Shown: positions 1-9,922 of the stretch, one piece after another | Position numbering within the stretch: the first letter of the stretch is position 1 | Layout: each line of letters starts with the position of its first letter | Assembly (NCBI GenBank): GCA_000750105.3 | Contig: JPHH03000085.1 | Span: 32,054-96,053, forward strand | Source of the DNA: Tolypocladium sp. Sup5 PDA-1 | Lineage: Eukaryota > Ascomycota > Sordariomycetes > Hypocreales > Ophiocordycipitaceae | DNA: 64,000 nt | Direction: 5' to 3' | Made by a program: the position numbers and the translations under genes | The notes under the pieces: generated by a model | Told to the model about the DNA's origin: nothing | The model's database searches: none | Seen by the model: only the letters and a program-made list of their open reading frames with translations

Positions 1-245
1 GTCCACTCAGCCTTGAATTGCACAGATCTATTATAGCGTCGGACGTCAGTAAGGCGCGAAGCACACGGCCAGATGCTGATGGGCTCGTTATGGGCCAAAA
101 CTTGCAATTGTCGTGAAGTCACGGCCGAATCGTGCCGAGAATTCCTGGAATGCTGTGCCTAGCGTAGAATGAAATCGTCTCCATCCAACTCCGGCGATTC
201 ATGCGTACGGAGCAAACAGAGAGGCACAGACCGCTAGGCTCTTGC

Positions 246-252
246 TATATAG
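246..252 (+). promoter_or_regulatory. TATA-like box upstream of the 352 gene
   Basis: TATATAG lies about 100 bases before the ATG at 352, a normal spacing for a fungal promoter. Confidence 0.3.
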
Positions 253-351
253 GAGGAATCACACCCAACGCAGCTCAGTACCGCATCTAAGAACACCTAC
301 AACCAAACAAGTCTCGCTTACATTTAAGAACGTTTTCTCGGAGCATCAAAC

Positions 352-1136
352 ATGGGATCTCCGGAGCGGCTCTCCGCCGACATGCTTGACGTCGAAGCGC
401 GGACGGTGGGAGATTCGGGTAACTTCCTTCCAGCTTCAACAAATCTAGATATCCCATCACTAACCTACACCAAGACAGCGACTGGCAAAGCTCAGAAAGC
501 GACAGCACAGGAAGTCTGCGCACTTTCGTTGTTCGCGACGATGAAGACCCCGAGGGGCCACCACAAACGCCGGGCACGCGGACGCCTACCTTGATCGACG
601 ATTCTGGCCGAGACGAGGGACCTTCTTCTAAGGAGAAGGGAAGATCGGGATACAAATGCAGTAAGCGCCAGCGACGACGGTCTGCGTCGGAGAGAGCTGT
701 CGATTGTAGCAAGGCCTTGTGCGATGCAATTGGTTGCGCTTCGCACCCGTGTGGTGGCGCAAGCTTCCGCCCGCCTCGGCGCTTCAACCCTTATCTGTTC
801 GCGGAGTATTTGGAGGATGCGATCCCTGCCATTGACGATTTCTCGCGTAGTCTTAGAATTCTGAGGAGCGAGATGGACTCGTGGGCTGGGGTGCGGAGGC
901 AACGTGATACCTACCCCGATTGCCACCACCGGGATACTCGCAGTGCCCGCTCAGAGCTTCGTCATGGCAGTCGTGACGACTCGAGGTCTACGGGCAGGGG
1001 CCACTGGCAATGCGAATGCTCCGGGGCATTGGCCGACGAGCATACCCCGGCACACCGGTCGAACGAAGACACAGACTCGGATCAGCCATTTGTTCGACTC
1101 AGGCCAAGGGCGTGCCGGGGGAGGCGCCGCAGCTAG
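352..1136 (+). CDS. hypothetical acidic/Ser-rich protein, two exons
   Basis: Family not recognised. The ATG at 352 opens a short exon (352-418). A phase-1 intron at 419-474 (donor GTAACT, branch CACTAAC, acceptor AAG) joins it to an exon reading to the stop at 1136, giving about 242 aa. The spliced product begins with an acidic Ser/Asp stretch (about residues 20-45, including SDSDWQSSESDSTG) and a Pro/Thr segment. A basic cluster SKRQRRRS (about residues 85-95) could act as a nuclear signal, and the following region is plausibly folded (FNPYLFAEYLEDAIPAIDDF). The last 80 residues are Arg/Asp/His-rich and less convincing. A second open frame runs to 1236 and contains a CPHC pair, so a further intron near 900-960 and a different C-terminus are possible. 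The exon join is inferred. Confidence 0.4.
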
Positions 1137-1631
1137 AAATGACATTGTTGAGCGCAGTAAGCACATCAGTGAAATGCTACGTCTTTGTCCACATTGCGTC
1201 TTCACAGTCCACGAATCGGTCATTCCGGGCGTATAAGCGTCCACAGCAGTCCTCCTGCATTCATGATGTTAGTCTGGAGTTTACGGCTCACCTCGGTCTT
1301 CAGTTGGCGTTTTCGTGCACCTACCCTACACCCACCACCTCACCATCACGTTCACGGTTTTCCATCCGTTCTATCGCTCCCTCCTCGTTTAAAAAGTTTT
1401 GATTGCATGCATATCGAATTAAACTGACGGAGAGTCCTCCATTTAGCCTTCGCATCCGCCACTTTTGCATCAGATGCCCTTGTCCCGGTCAGCCCAAGGT
1501 TCCACCATCCAACTATCTCTTAGCTCCTTGACCTCGCATCCCCTTGTTCTTTCCTGTTCTTTCGCAGATCCCTTCTTTTCTTCGTCTGTTTACTGAGCTT
1601 ATGCCGCGCTGGCTTCGTAGACGTTCCCGAG
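1137..1631. other. gene-poor stretch and pyrimidine-rich leader
   Basis: No supported gene. The first 100 bases could be the 3' part of the upstream gene in another frame. From about 1300 to 1600 the + strand is CT-rich, as expected for the leader of the gene starting at 1632. Confidence 0.4.
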
Positions 1632-2409
1632 ATGGAGTGCTTCGGTCGGACTGGCCGTGAACGCAGGGAGTCCCCTCAACACCGGCACGCAGGACATGGT
1701 CACCGGGTATTCATCGACTTGACCAGTCCTGGCCCTCACAGCGCCCTGGAAAGTATCGACCTTACAGCCGATGAGGGAGTTCGAGATGGAGCCAGCCGGC
1801 CTGAGATAGCTGGCGACGTGGGAAAAGACACGGGCGTCCTCACTGCCAATCAGAGTAGCGAGGAGCAGCAGGAGCTCTCCGGCTTCTACTGCGCAGCGTG
1901 TAACGGTCCAATTGGTCCCCGACCGGTCGTGCGAATCTGCGGCTGCGTAAGTCTTTGCTTGCTTGTCGAGCTCATGGTACTGACAAACGCAGCTGTACTG
2001 TTGGGCATGCACTGCCAACGCCACGCGGCGTTGGAACAGGCGGGACTTTGCCTGCAACATCCGCCAGCACTGGCGTCAAGGAAACCACGACGGGAGGGAG
2101 ACATTTGGACTGGGCGAGGACTGCAGCATCTGCTACGTGGCTCTTTCCCAAAGGCGCACCGTATGCCTCCCCTGTGGTCAGTTGTGGCTCCATGTCGTTC
2201 GCGGCGGTTACTGACACGTCTAGGCACGCGGCTTTCGCCAACCATGCATCGAAGAGCATAATGCCACCGCAAATGGTTGCCCTGCTTGCAGGAGGCCGCA
2301 CGGGAAGGATGCTGCATGGACGGTCGGGGTCGTCAACGTTCAGTCCGGATGTAGGGGTATGACAGAGAAAGGGCGGCCAGTGTGGTGGCTGAGGACGCCG
2401 GCGCATTAG
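1632..2409 (+). CDS. putative RING/zinc-finger protein with two SUMO-interacting motifs
   Basis: Exon 1 (1632-1946) carries two SUMO-interacting cores, VFIDLTSP and SIDLTADEG, near residues 32-55. It then starts a Cys-rich segment (CAACNGPIG...RICGC). A clean intron (1947-1992: GTAAGT, TACTGAC, CAG) joins in phase to exon 2, which reads CLYCWAC, a further Cys/His stretch, then EDCSICYVALSQRR. The reading resumes after the acceptor at 2223 as PCIEEHNATANGCPACRRPHG and stops at 2409. The second intron is uncertain. The phase-0 donor GTATGC at 2161 keeps the frame (about 222 aa) but removes the CLPCG cysteines. The better-looking donor GTCAGT at 2177 breaks the frame. SIMs plus RING is the architecture of SUMO-targeted ubiquitin ligases (Slx5/Slx8, RNF4), so a nuclear E3 role is inferred. 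The gene may carry a small indel. Confidence 0.6.
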
Positions 2410-2507
2410 ATACTGATCCGCGATGGAGCCATTCTTGCCAGTATGTTTGACATCGACAATTGCGCGGCTGGAATACGCCGACCCGCCGGAGGCTCTCTGG
2501 TAATGAC

Positions 2508-2516
2508 TATATAAAG
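2508..2516 (+). promoter_or_regulatory. TATA box for the 2619 gene
   Basis: TATATAAAG sits 103 bases before the ATG at 2619. Confidence 0.5.
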
Positions 2517-2618
2517 CCAAGGTGCCACCCAGATTCGCGGCCGGAAGCCAGAGATACGCAGACGCAAACTACCCGAAGGTCGGACTACTATCATTCATCT
2601 ACGTTTCGTGATCTCACG

Positions 2619-2798
2619 ATGGAGGCAGAAGTGGTGCCGGTTCGGTGTTTTGGGTTTGGGTGTCATAAGGGGACGGAGTTGATGTCAACCGACGACATTG
2701 CCTACGATGGATACGTGATGATTGGGGCCGGCTTGTTCTATTGCGCTGGCTGCGCGCAGGAGACTGGCTTCCTGGAGGAGATACTACGAGTTAATTGA
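2619..2798 (+). CDS. hypothetical 59-aa Cys-rich protein
   Basis: Single-exon ORF with a good TATA box upstream. Cysteines at residues 10 and 15 (CFGFGC) and 42 and 45 (CAGC) could bind one zinc ion in a ribbon-like fold. The rest is acidic and hydrophobic (STDDIAYDGYVMIGAGLF). There is no signal peptide and no family match. It follows the RING/SIM gene by 209 bases on the same strand, with its own promoter. Confidence 0.45.
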   Translation: MEAEVVPVRCFGFGCHKGTELMSTDDIAYDGYVMIGAGLFYCAGCAQETGFLEEILRVN

Positions 2799-3478
2799 AG
2801 GGCTTTGCTGGAACATCACGACCGACAATGGCAATGAGTCGACCACCTAGCAGTAAAGTGACGATCGAGCGGGCACAAGTCCACCTGCCCACGCGCAACA
2901 CAGTGACCGTTGCAGCGCCGGCAATGGCGGGATGCCGCCTTTGTTGACAAGTAATCGCCCTGGTCCTCATTGCTGGGCCACGGCGTCCGTTTGAGCTGCT
3001 CTGGCCTTACTCCAAAAATTTCTGGAAAGACGTAGCGACCGACGCACTCGGGTGGCCTTGGCATGAACGGTGATGGAAGCGCAACTGAAGGAGGCCCGCT
3101 CCCCGCTATGGCCAATTCCGGTCCTGGAAGCTTCTGTTCGCCGGTATTCGGTATGCCCACCAGCATGAAGTGGTCTTCCGGCCCGACTGCCACGAAGGAA
3201 AAGAACGCCAAGTTCCACAGAACAACACCCACAGCCGCCAGCGAGGCAGCATTATGAGTGGAGATAGTACGGATCAAGACATTGGGGCAACTCGTCTCCA
3301 CTTCGCAGTTCTAGCGCTCGTTACTCCGTACAAGAGTGGACAATGGGATTTGTGGACCGGGAGACAGGGCTTGGCCGACGACCGACCGGCCGTGGCAATC
3401 AGGGACGAAAAATGTATAAATATCGCTGACTCTCCCCCCTTGGTCTGATTTTTTCTTTCTCTTTTCTCTTCAGTGCTC
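2799..3478. other. no gene; orphan promoter-like site
   Basis: Short overlapping ORFs on both strands without family signals. A TATAAATA at 3415-3422 is followed by a CT-rich leader-like tract, but no convincing coding sequence follows. Confidence 0.35.
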
Positions 3479-3569
3479 GTCCAGGTGCTACATGCCCTTC
3501 CAGTACTCCTACCCGTCCAGGTGCTTCATGCCCTTCAGGTAGCTCTGTCCAGGTGCTTCATGCCCTTCA
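3479..3569 (+). repeat. minisatellite, three copies
   Basis: GTCCAGGTGCTTCATGCCCT-type units start at 3479, 3515 and 3547 (spacing 36 and 32). The core is nearly identical and the spacers diverged. Confidence 0.75.
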
Positions 3570-5140
3570 TTGCTAGCCTTCGGTGAGCACACCGAATACT
3601 GCCTGACAGAGCAGTAGGACGAAGCAGCAGACCTTCTCGTGGTGTCCGGTGTCAGTAGCTGCCATGCGTCTCCGTTACGTTGGTGCGCTGCGTCAAGGTT
3701 GCTTGGGCTGCCGCGGAGACTTGGTCTCGCAGGCATCGCCCTAGTAAGACCGCGCCGCGCGACCAAGGTGGCGTTGCGTACTGTCAGTGAAGCCAACATG
3801 CTGCTAGATAGAAAAGGACTCAAGCGAGTGAATTGCCGGGGTCGAGGTTAGCTTGGGGAGAAGTTCAGCGTCCCGATGCGTATGGGATGCAATGATGGTG
3901 TGGAGTCTGGACGATGATGGTGAGAGCGATGGTGTGGACAAGGAAGTATTTGCGCTCTGCTGGGGCATGCTGAATGTCACGTAGAACAGTTAATTAAAGG
4001 CAGTACGAATCCACGGACTGGGGTCTTGGAAAGGGCGTAACCTGTCCGTCTGAGGGAGAAGTCAAGGGTCGTTGTAAGCGCGCATGTAATCGGTCGATGG
4101 CTTGCTGCAGATCTGCTACTCGTATCATCCCTGCCCTGTCTTTAGTGAGTTCCGATCGGACCCCGTGCTGCACGTCATCTGCACTGGGCGGGCATTGGGA
4201 CGAACACCTGCACAACCCTGTTCCGCCCCACCTGTTGGTCGACGTCCGCTCTGCATTCCAACGACGTCGCACACACCGAGAAGCATGAGGGGGGGATGAT
4301 CTCCTTGAGCTAGACCAACTGCAGCGATTGCTTTCGCGATGTTTCCGCCGCAGTGGCCTTCGCATGGTTGGTGCGCTTCCAGGAGCTCAGTCTAGCTCCA
4401 ATTCATAAGCCAGCCGAACTGGCAAATAGCAGGATTGCATGCCAAATCGCGACACGGCGGTCTTGTCGCCTGTTCAAATCGCAAAGATGCTAATGAGAAA
4501 GGTAGGCGGGGGTGGGGGTCCATCAAAACGGCCTGTCAACGCAGCATCGGAGGTTCTCCGACCAAGGACCGACACTAGACACACTCGGGCAGCATCCGAG
4601 GAGAAACAGGGCGCAATAAGTTACAAGCATCTTGGCTTGCACTGGCCATGTCTCTTTCTCTCTTATTCCAGAGCCTTTTGTTGCCCAACCAGGCATCCAT
4701 GCAGAAACCATAACGCCACAGGTATGTTGGACCTCGGCTGCGCTGGGTGGGCAGTGGAACTCACTACGACCAAACGAAGAGGGTCTCAACAGGCAGCAGA
4801 CATAATTTTCAGGAACATGGCCAAGGAAGGACGCCAGACGGGTGCCGAAAAGATTCTAGTCGGGCTATTATGCAACAGACCGACCTCGGGCCGGAGTGGC
4901 TCACATTTTTCGCGGAGGCGATCGGAGGGTGGACAGCCCCGGGCATATCCCGAGGAGACTTCTCTATTCGGCGACCGGACTGTACCCCAGGTGTCTGGTG
5001 AGGAGAGAAAAATTGCGCATAGGAAGACTTGGTATCCCGCAGAATGAGGGCGTGTAGTTCACTTGTGGAAGTGATGACGGAGCAGTAGCAAGGAATCACT
5101 GACCTGCACTTCCTTGGGCGGAGTAGAGGCTCCAATACGT
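3570..5140. other. no recognisable gene
   Basis: The longest open frame (4439-5047, + strand, 202 codons) has low-complexity Gly, Arg and Lys content, no motif and no promoter signal. I see no supported gene here. Confidence 0.35.
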
Positions 5141-5468
5141 TCACCCCACATGCCCCAAGATGAGGCGTGCCTTTCGGACAAGTGCCGCGGTCATCTTGTC
5201 AACTTGTCGACTTGCAACCGCCAGAGCCGACGAGCTCTCTGAAAGGCAGCAAATGGAACTCAACCAACCCTGGCACTGTCCGTGGTGAACAAACGGACAA
5301 CGCAAGAGTGGGTCGCTGCATCAAGATCTTGATAGAACCGGCAAGTGTTAGGCGGTCGAGGCCGATGGGGCTAGTCAGACCCCGTAGCATGAGCAATGTG
5401 GTAGTTCCGGGCTGGTACTTGCCGCCGTCATCTTGTGGACTTGTCTCCACTGAAGCTGTAACGTCTCA
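5141..5468 (+). repeat. diverged unit preceding the 762-bp repeat
   Basis: The segment at about 5396-5452 (AGCAATGTGGTAGTTCCGGG, then CTTGCCGCCGTCATCTTG) is a diverged version of the 3' half of the next unit (5758-5812). This makes the region a tandem array of roughly 330-370-bp units. This unit has no counterpart beside the copy at 34584. Confidence 0.55.
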
Positions 5469-6230
5469 GCATCAACAAATAGACAATACTGTAACCCTGG
5501 TAGTATCCAGTGTCAATGAACGGACAACATAGATCGTCAAATTCTGCACAAGACACTAAATGACAACAGACAGCGTTTGCAAACGGCAGCGTAGCCATCC
5601 ACAGCGCACGACCTCCCCGCCGAATGAAGAAACGGACAGCGACTCTAGCAAGAACAGGCTATGAAGTTGTGTCCAGAATCGTCACCCATAGAAGCCAGCA
5701 AGCGTTCTGCGGCACTATGCAGGCACAGTCACGTAGACAGTTCAGGAGCTGTTGCACTGAGCAATGTGGCAGTTTCGGGCTGATACTTGCCGCCATCATC
5801 TTGTTGGCGTACCCCCACCGACAGTTTTGTATCCCTTTAGCGTCAGAAAATAGATAGTAGCCTTGGTAGCACTAGAGTCAATAAACGAACAAGTAGGCAG
5901 TTACACTCTGCGAAAGTCGCCAAGTGGACACCCGGCATTTACAAAGCAGTGTAGCCACAAAGGCCACAGCCTCCCACGACCCCCCCACAAACTCTAGAAA
6001 CGGACAGTGACTCTGGACAGAGACAGATGTCGAAGCCTTGTCCACAATCGCTTCATCCATAAAGCCACCAAGCGTTCTGTGGCACAAGCGACCGTGGCAC
6101 AAGCGACCAGGCAGGTTCAGGACTATGGAGGCAGACCCACGTAGACAGTTGTGGGCGCAGTTACCCTGCACGGCCCTGCGTTAAGACGATCAAGTTGTCA
6201 GCAACTATCCACCTCATGAACCTCAGGGCC
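5469..6230 (+). repeat. 762-bp dispersed repeat, copy 1
   Basis: Nearly the same sequence recurs at 34584-35344 in the same orientation, by eye well over 90% identical with a few small gaps. Internally it is two related units of about 350 bp (5469-5846 and 5847-6195). They share elements such as GAAACGGACAG, CCAAGCGTTCTGTGGCAC-like and CACGTAGACAG. The second unit contains a short tandem GTGGCACAAGCGACC duplication. No coding frame is conserved. No terminal inverted repeat or target duplication is evident. Confidence 0.85.
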
Positions 6231-6657
6231 ATGCTTTGGAGCAAGAAGGAGCCATTCGAATGTAGGGAGCCGAAATGTTTCCGAATCACCTATCGGTCGG
6301 TCGGCTCACCGGGAAAGGTATCCATGATGCTCTCTCCTTCCTACCAATGGCCAAGCCCGAATGAACACCATGAGAGCCGTCTCTTGCATCACTGTCAACA
6401 AGGCCAGAACCTGGCAGCAAGGGCGATTCCCCTACGTGCATCCAGAAGTCGAGTTCTGGTCAACTACAGTCAAGCCAAACGTCCTGCATGAACAGAACCC
6501 ATCTCGGCCTGCCGCTGCATTGTGAGCGTACCTCGAACCCCTGGGACACATTGTGAGGATGGAAATTGTAATACGTGTTGCAAGCACACAGCAGTTTTCT
6601 TACTTTGGGATCTGGTATCATCTCGAGTCGCATCCAACTACCTGACTGGGACGGGAC

Positions 6658-6741
6658 TGCAGCAAAAGTCAGACATGCCTCATTGGTACGAGCATGGCGT
6701 CGAAGAGAAGGCCAAGGCCTGTAAAAGCGGTCCAACCATCC
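6658..6741 (+). repeat. coding-derived repeat related to 51590-51670
   Basis: In one frame this reads CSKSQTCLIGTSM followed by SKRRPRPVKAVQ. The copy near 51590 reads CNGNQTCRICMNTM then EKRPRFARVVQ. The match holds best in this frame, suggesting both are remnants of one unnamed Cys-containing coding sequence. Confidence 0.5.
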
Positions 6742-7322
6742 TGCGGAAGACCGGAGATCTTGGAGACAAGGCACATGTCTTCGCTGCAATGGTATACGCA
6801 GGCGCCCCTTTCTGGCCTGCTGAAGGTCTCCCGTGCTCCGCCCGTATCCCAAAATCGAGTGCCGAGCCTGGCCCACACCCGCCGGCGCCTTGAGAGGTTC
6901 CCCAGGCCCTGCCGAACCCTCCGTGGCGCCAAATAACTCTCCACGCGCCACATCGCTCTCGCACTCTCTCTCTCTCGTTCTCTCCGCTTTTCGAGTCTAC
7001 CTGCCTTGCAGATTCCACCGCCGATTTCACCTTGTTATGTGCTTGTTGACTGTGCTGTGTTGTGTCCGTTCGTGCCGGTTTCTGGCGGCCGCTCGTTGAT
7101 ACAACCCACTTTGTACCTTCATCTCTCATACTCATTCATTCTCATTCTCGTTTTCACGACGCTTCATTCTTCCGCCCCGTTTGCCAGCGGCGAGACGTCA
7201 CGAGACTCCCGCCGTCTTCTTTCGCTCGCGCCTTCCTTGGCCTCTATCAACAACCCTTGATCGTCCTTCTTTACTCGACATCACCCCGACCGCTGAGAGC
7301 CGCTCACCGGCCACTCGTCACC
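6742..7322 (+). other. CT-rich leader region of the GH76 pseudogene
   Basis: No gene. The strand is strongly pyrimidine-rich from about 6950 (long CTCTCTCT run) to 7320, typical of the promoter and leader of a highly expressed fungal gene. It leads into the ATG at 7323. Confidence 0.5.
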
Positions 7323-7872
7323 ATGGTCTCCTCCAGGTCGTCCTGGACAGGGCTCGTCCTTGCCGGGAGCCTGCTCTTTGGCGGCGCCGCGACGCAAGCG
7401 CAAACATACCAAATCGACACGCCGGGTATGCATTACACTCTCCATACTCGCGTCAACCCAAGTCAAGGCTAACATGTATGCAGGCAACATCCGCCAGTCG
7501 GCCCGCACCCTCGCCTACAACCTCATGCTCTTCTACTCAGGCAACAAGACCGGCGGCATCCCCGGCACCCTCCCCGGCCCGCCGCCCGCCGGGCCGTACT
7601 ACTGGTGGGAGGGCGGCGCCATGATGGGCACTTACATCGACTACTGGCACCTCACGGGCAACTCGAGCTACAACAAGGTGGTCATGGAGGGCATGCTGCA
7701 ATAGGTTGGCGAGAACCAAAATTACATGCCCGCTAACCACACCGCCTCGCTCGGCAACGATGACCAGGGGTTCTGGGGCATGTCGGCAATGCTCGCCGCC
7801 GAGCTCAAGTTCCCCAACCCGCCCGACGACAAGCCGCAGTGGCTGGCCCTCGCCCAGGCCGTGTGGAACTGA
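7323..7872 (+). pseudogene. GH76 mannan endo-1,6-alpha-mannosidase (DCW1/DFG5 type), broken
   Basis: Family members are GPI-anchored cell-wall enzymes that crosslink mannoproteins to glucan. Exon 1 encodes a signal peptide ending near residue 27 (FGGAATQAQ), then TYQIDTPG. A 58-nt intron (7426-7483, GTATGC, GCTAACA, CAG) keeps the frame into NIRQSARTLAYNLMLFYSGN. This is followed by PYYWWEGGAMMGTYIDYWHL, the hallmark start of the catalytic domain. An in-frame TAG at 7702 interrupts a Gln position. The same frame continues with [20 protein letters not shown], which holds the paired catalytic Asp region, and [11 protein letters not shown]. It meets a TGA at 7870, after which homology is lost. 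Only about the first 180 of roughly 450 residues remain. TAG from CAG is a CpA to TpA change. Confidence 0.85.
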
Positions 7873-8264
7873 TCGTACCACTATCAGTTGGCAGCAGAAT
7901 ATTCAAGTTCACCAAGCAATCAGACCTGTCCCTCACCCGCAACCGCAATCCGTTTCGTGAACGCATGCCCCAGGCGAGCAGTTTGTCAGGCACCTCCAGT
8001 GCCTGGAGAGATACGGTCGTCTGGCGACAAGGCAGAAGGCGGGTTAGGAGGAGAATACTCAGATTCATCAACCTGAGATATCGGCAAACGAGACTACTTC
8101 AGGATGGCTAGACGCGCCTTGGCTCAAGCCGGTTTCACGGTCTTGACCGCCGCAGTTGTCCGCGTCGAAGTCCTCCGAGATGTCGGATGTATTGAAGTAC
8201 GGTCCCGAGCTCTTTTCTGCGGACTTTGGGGCCTTGGGACGCTGGAAAAGGTCCTTGAAGGTGC
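7873..8264. other. unassigned junction between GH76 and kinase fragments
   Basis: No homology to either flanking fragment in any frame. The breakpoint that truncated GH76 lies at or soon after 7872. Confidence 0.35.
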
Positions 8265-8720
8265 ATGCGTGATGGATACGCGTTCCGGCCGACAGACGGT
8301 GAGGCCTATAGCAGGGATGTCTTTGCGCGCGGCACACCTTCCCCACCTGAACTTCTCGGGACAGACAGGAAGACAACCAAGCCGTTCAAGGCCGAGAGCT
8401 GGTATCTTGGCCAATTAGTATGTCACTCTTTGGCCGCGGATCTTCAGTGCTGACCATGATTAGATCTATTTCGTTCTCGTGGATGGCTGCCCCATTTTCC
8501 AGCGACATCTTGGGTATACTGACGAGGACCTCCGGGACGAGCACGACTGTCGACTAGCTGACCTGGAAAGCGGGCAAGATGAGTCGATGAACGAGCTGCC
8601 GGAGGAGCTTAGGCTTCACTTCACACCATTTCTGATGGCGCTGTGGGAAGAGACCCCGACAAGAGGCTGTTGATTGAGGATCTCAATAAAGACGAGCGCT
8701 TCATGCGAAGGGGACGTAAG
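8265..8720 (+). pseudogene. protein-kinase C-lobe fragment
   Basis: The frame reads RGTPSPPELLG (an activation-segment APE-like motif), then AESWYLGQL. A 46-nt intron follows (8418-8463: GTATGT, CTGACC, TAG). It continues in phase as IYFVLVDGCPIFQ, matching subdomain IX of Ser/Thr kinases (D-x-W-S-L-G-x-x-x-Y-x-x-L-x-G), and LRLHFTPFLMALWEE. A one-base slip near 8655 moves the reading into DKRLLIEDLNKDERFMR, the usual end of the C-lobe, and the original frame stops at 8673. The ATP-binding lobe and catalytic loop are absent, so this is a truncated remnant. Confidence 0.6.
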
Positions 8721-9193
8721 GTAAATTCCACTAGCTAGAAAACTGAGTTCCCATGGGTTCCAGAAGGCCAGATACTGCCTGGCGCCCTCGCCGACGCTGT
8801 AGAACTCGTCTGACTCGAGGCACACCATCTCTTGTTCCGCGTCGAGGACGTACCACTGCATGACGCCGCCCTCGACATCGGCGGTGCAGCCAACGCGCGC
8901 GGAGTCGGCATCTGTTGACATGAGTGAGGTCCTGACCGGGACTGGGTCGGCATATGCTTTCTCAATGGAAGTGTCGTCTTGTCGAATATTGTCCGCGAAT
9001 TCACAGCAGCCTTTGAAGTATGCGTTTACGATTGTTTGCCGCTGCTTGTATTCCGTTGGCTTATGTCAACCGGCGGGGGAACGGCGAGTCCTTACAGCCG
9101 GACGAGGTAAGGCAGTACTTGCTGCGCTCTATTGGGTTGCCGGTCTCCTTTTCGCAGCAGCACGATGGCAATACAACGGTGCTTGATAAATCA
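8721..9193. other. no supported gene
   Basis: A minus-strand ORF (8616-8921) reads fairly protein-like (QWYVLDAEQEMVCLES) but overlaps the better-supported kinase remnant. It has no family match, so it is not called. Confidence 0.3.
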
Positions 9194-9595
9194 TCATGGC
9201 TTCAGGTCGTGATGGGTTAGCGTTACAAACAAGCCGCCAGAGGGCCTTGAGGGAACAGTTCCTCCACACTTGTCAAGTTCAACCGCAACCATACTGCCCT
9301 CCCATATAACTCCATAGGCCAGGCTCAGCCTCCGGTTATCGCCGATATAAAGTCGCTCCTTCATTACCTTCACGGAGATGGCCCATGGCATTTTTTGTGC
9401 CTCGGCATTTTTTGTGCCTGGCAGCAGGAGATTATGAGTCCTTGGCTCGGGCCGTAGGAGGCTCCTCGCGTCCAACCCCGTCAAGACAGAGGCGGCTTCG
9501 TCGCGTATCTCTATAAGGACCGTGAATTCAGAGAATCCGTCCAAATGGAAACCTCGTTTGCGGTAGAGACCATTGTAGTCCACCGGTACCAGCAC
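9194..9595 (-). CDS. unassigned coding-like ORF, 5' end missing
   Basis: Open for about 133 codons on the minus strand with a balanced amino-acid composition (GFSEFTVLIEIRDEAASVL, KERLYIGDNRRLSLAYGVIW). There is no ATG near its start, and two TAG codons lie immediately upstream in frame. It would therefore need an upstream exon or is a fragment. Function unknown. Confidence 0.2.
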   Translation of the reverse strand: MLVPVDYNGLYRKRGFHLDGFSEFTVLIEIRDEAASVLTGLDARSLLRPEPRTHNLLLPGTKNAEAQKMPWAISVKVMKERLYIGDNRRLSLAYGVIWEGSMVAVELDKCGGTVPSRPSGGLFVTLTHHDLKP

Positions 9596-9846
9596 ACGCT
9601 ACTATTCGATTCCTTCATGTGCATCTGACTCTGCTGGCGATGGCAGACTGGTGGACCTGAATACGGCCCCGTACATCCTCCCTCGGCTGACTCCGCAGAT
9701 AGTGAAGCCCAGTACGCGAAAGGCATCTCGGGTAAATAGTGATGGTCACGAGATGTCGCCAATTCAGACAGCACGCCCCAGCGACGGCGATTGGCTCATC
9801 CTCCTAGGGAACCCATCATGCTGCAGCAGTCACAGTGCCGGGGACG

Positions 9847-9853
9847 TATAAAG
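9847..9853 (+). promoter_or_regulatory. TATA box for the 9923 gene
   Basis: TATAAAG lies 70 bases before the ATG at 9923. It also lies downstream of the in-frame ATG at 9791, which argues for the later start. Confidence 0.6.
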
Positions 9854-9922
9854 CCTGAGTATTCTCCTCGTGAACAAATCCAGTTTCTTCCCTCAGTTCA
9901 ATCTCGACAGTATACTACCACC

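Noticed and set aside
591..929. Minus-strand ORFs overlapping the 352 gene
   Set aside because: Low-complexity Arg/Ser shadow; the plus strand gives an intron-consistent reading.
4439..5047. 202-codon plus-strand ORF
   Set aside because: No motif, biased composition and no promoter signal; probably chance.
8616..8921. Minus-strand ORF with protein-like composition
   Set aside because: Overlaps the better-supported kinase remnant and has no family match or promoter.
9791..9922. Upstream in-frame start extending the 9923 protein by 44 codons
   Set aside because: It lies before the TATA box, and the extension looks non-coding.
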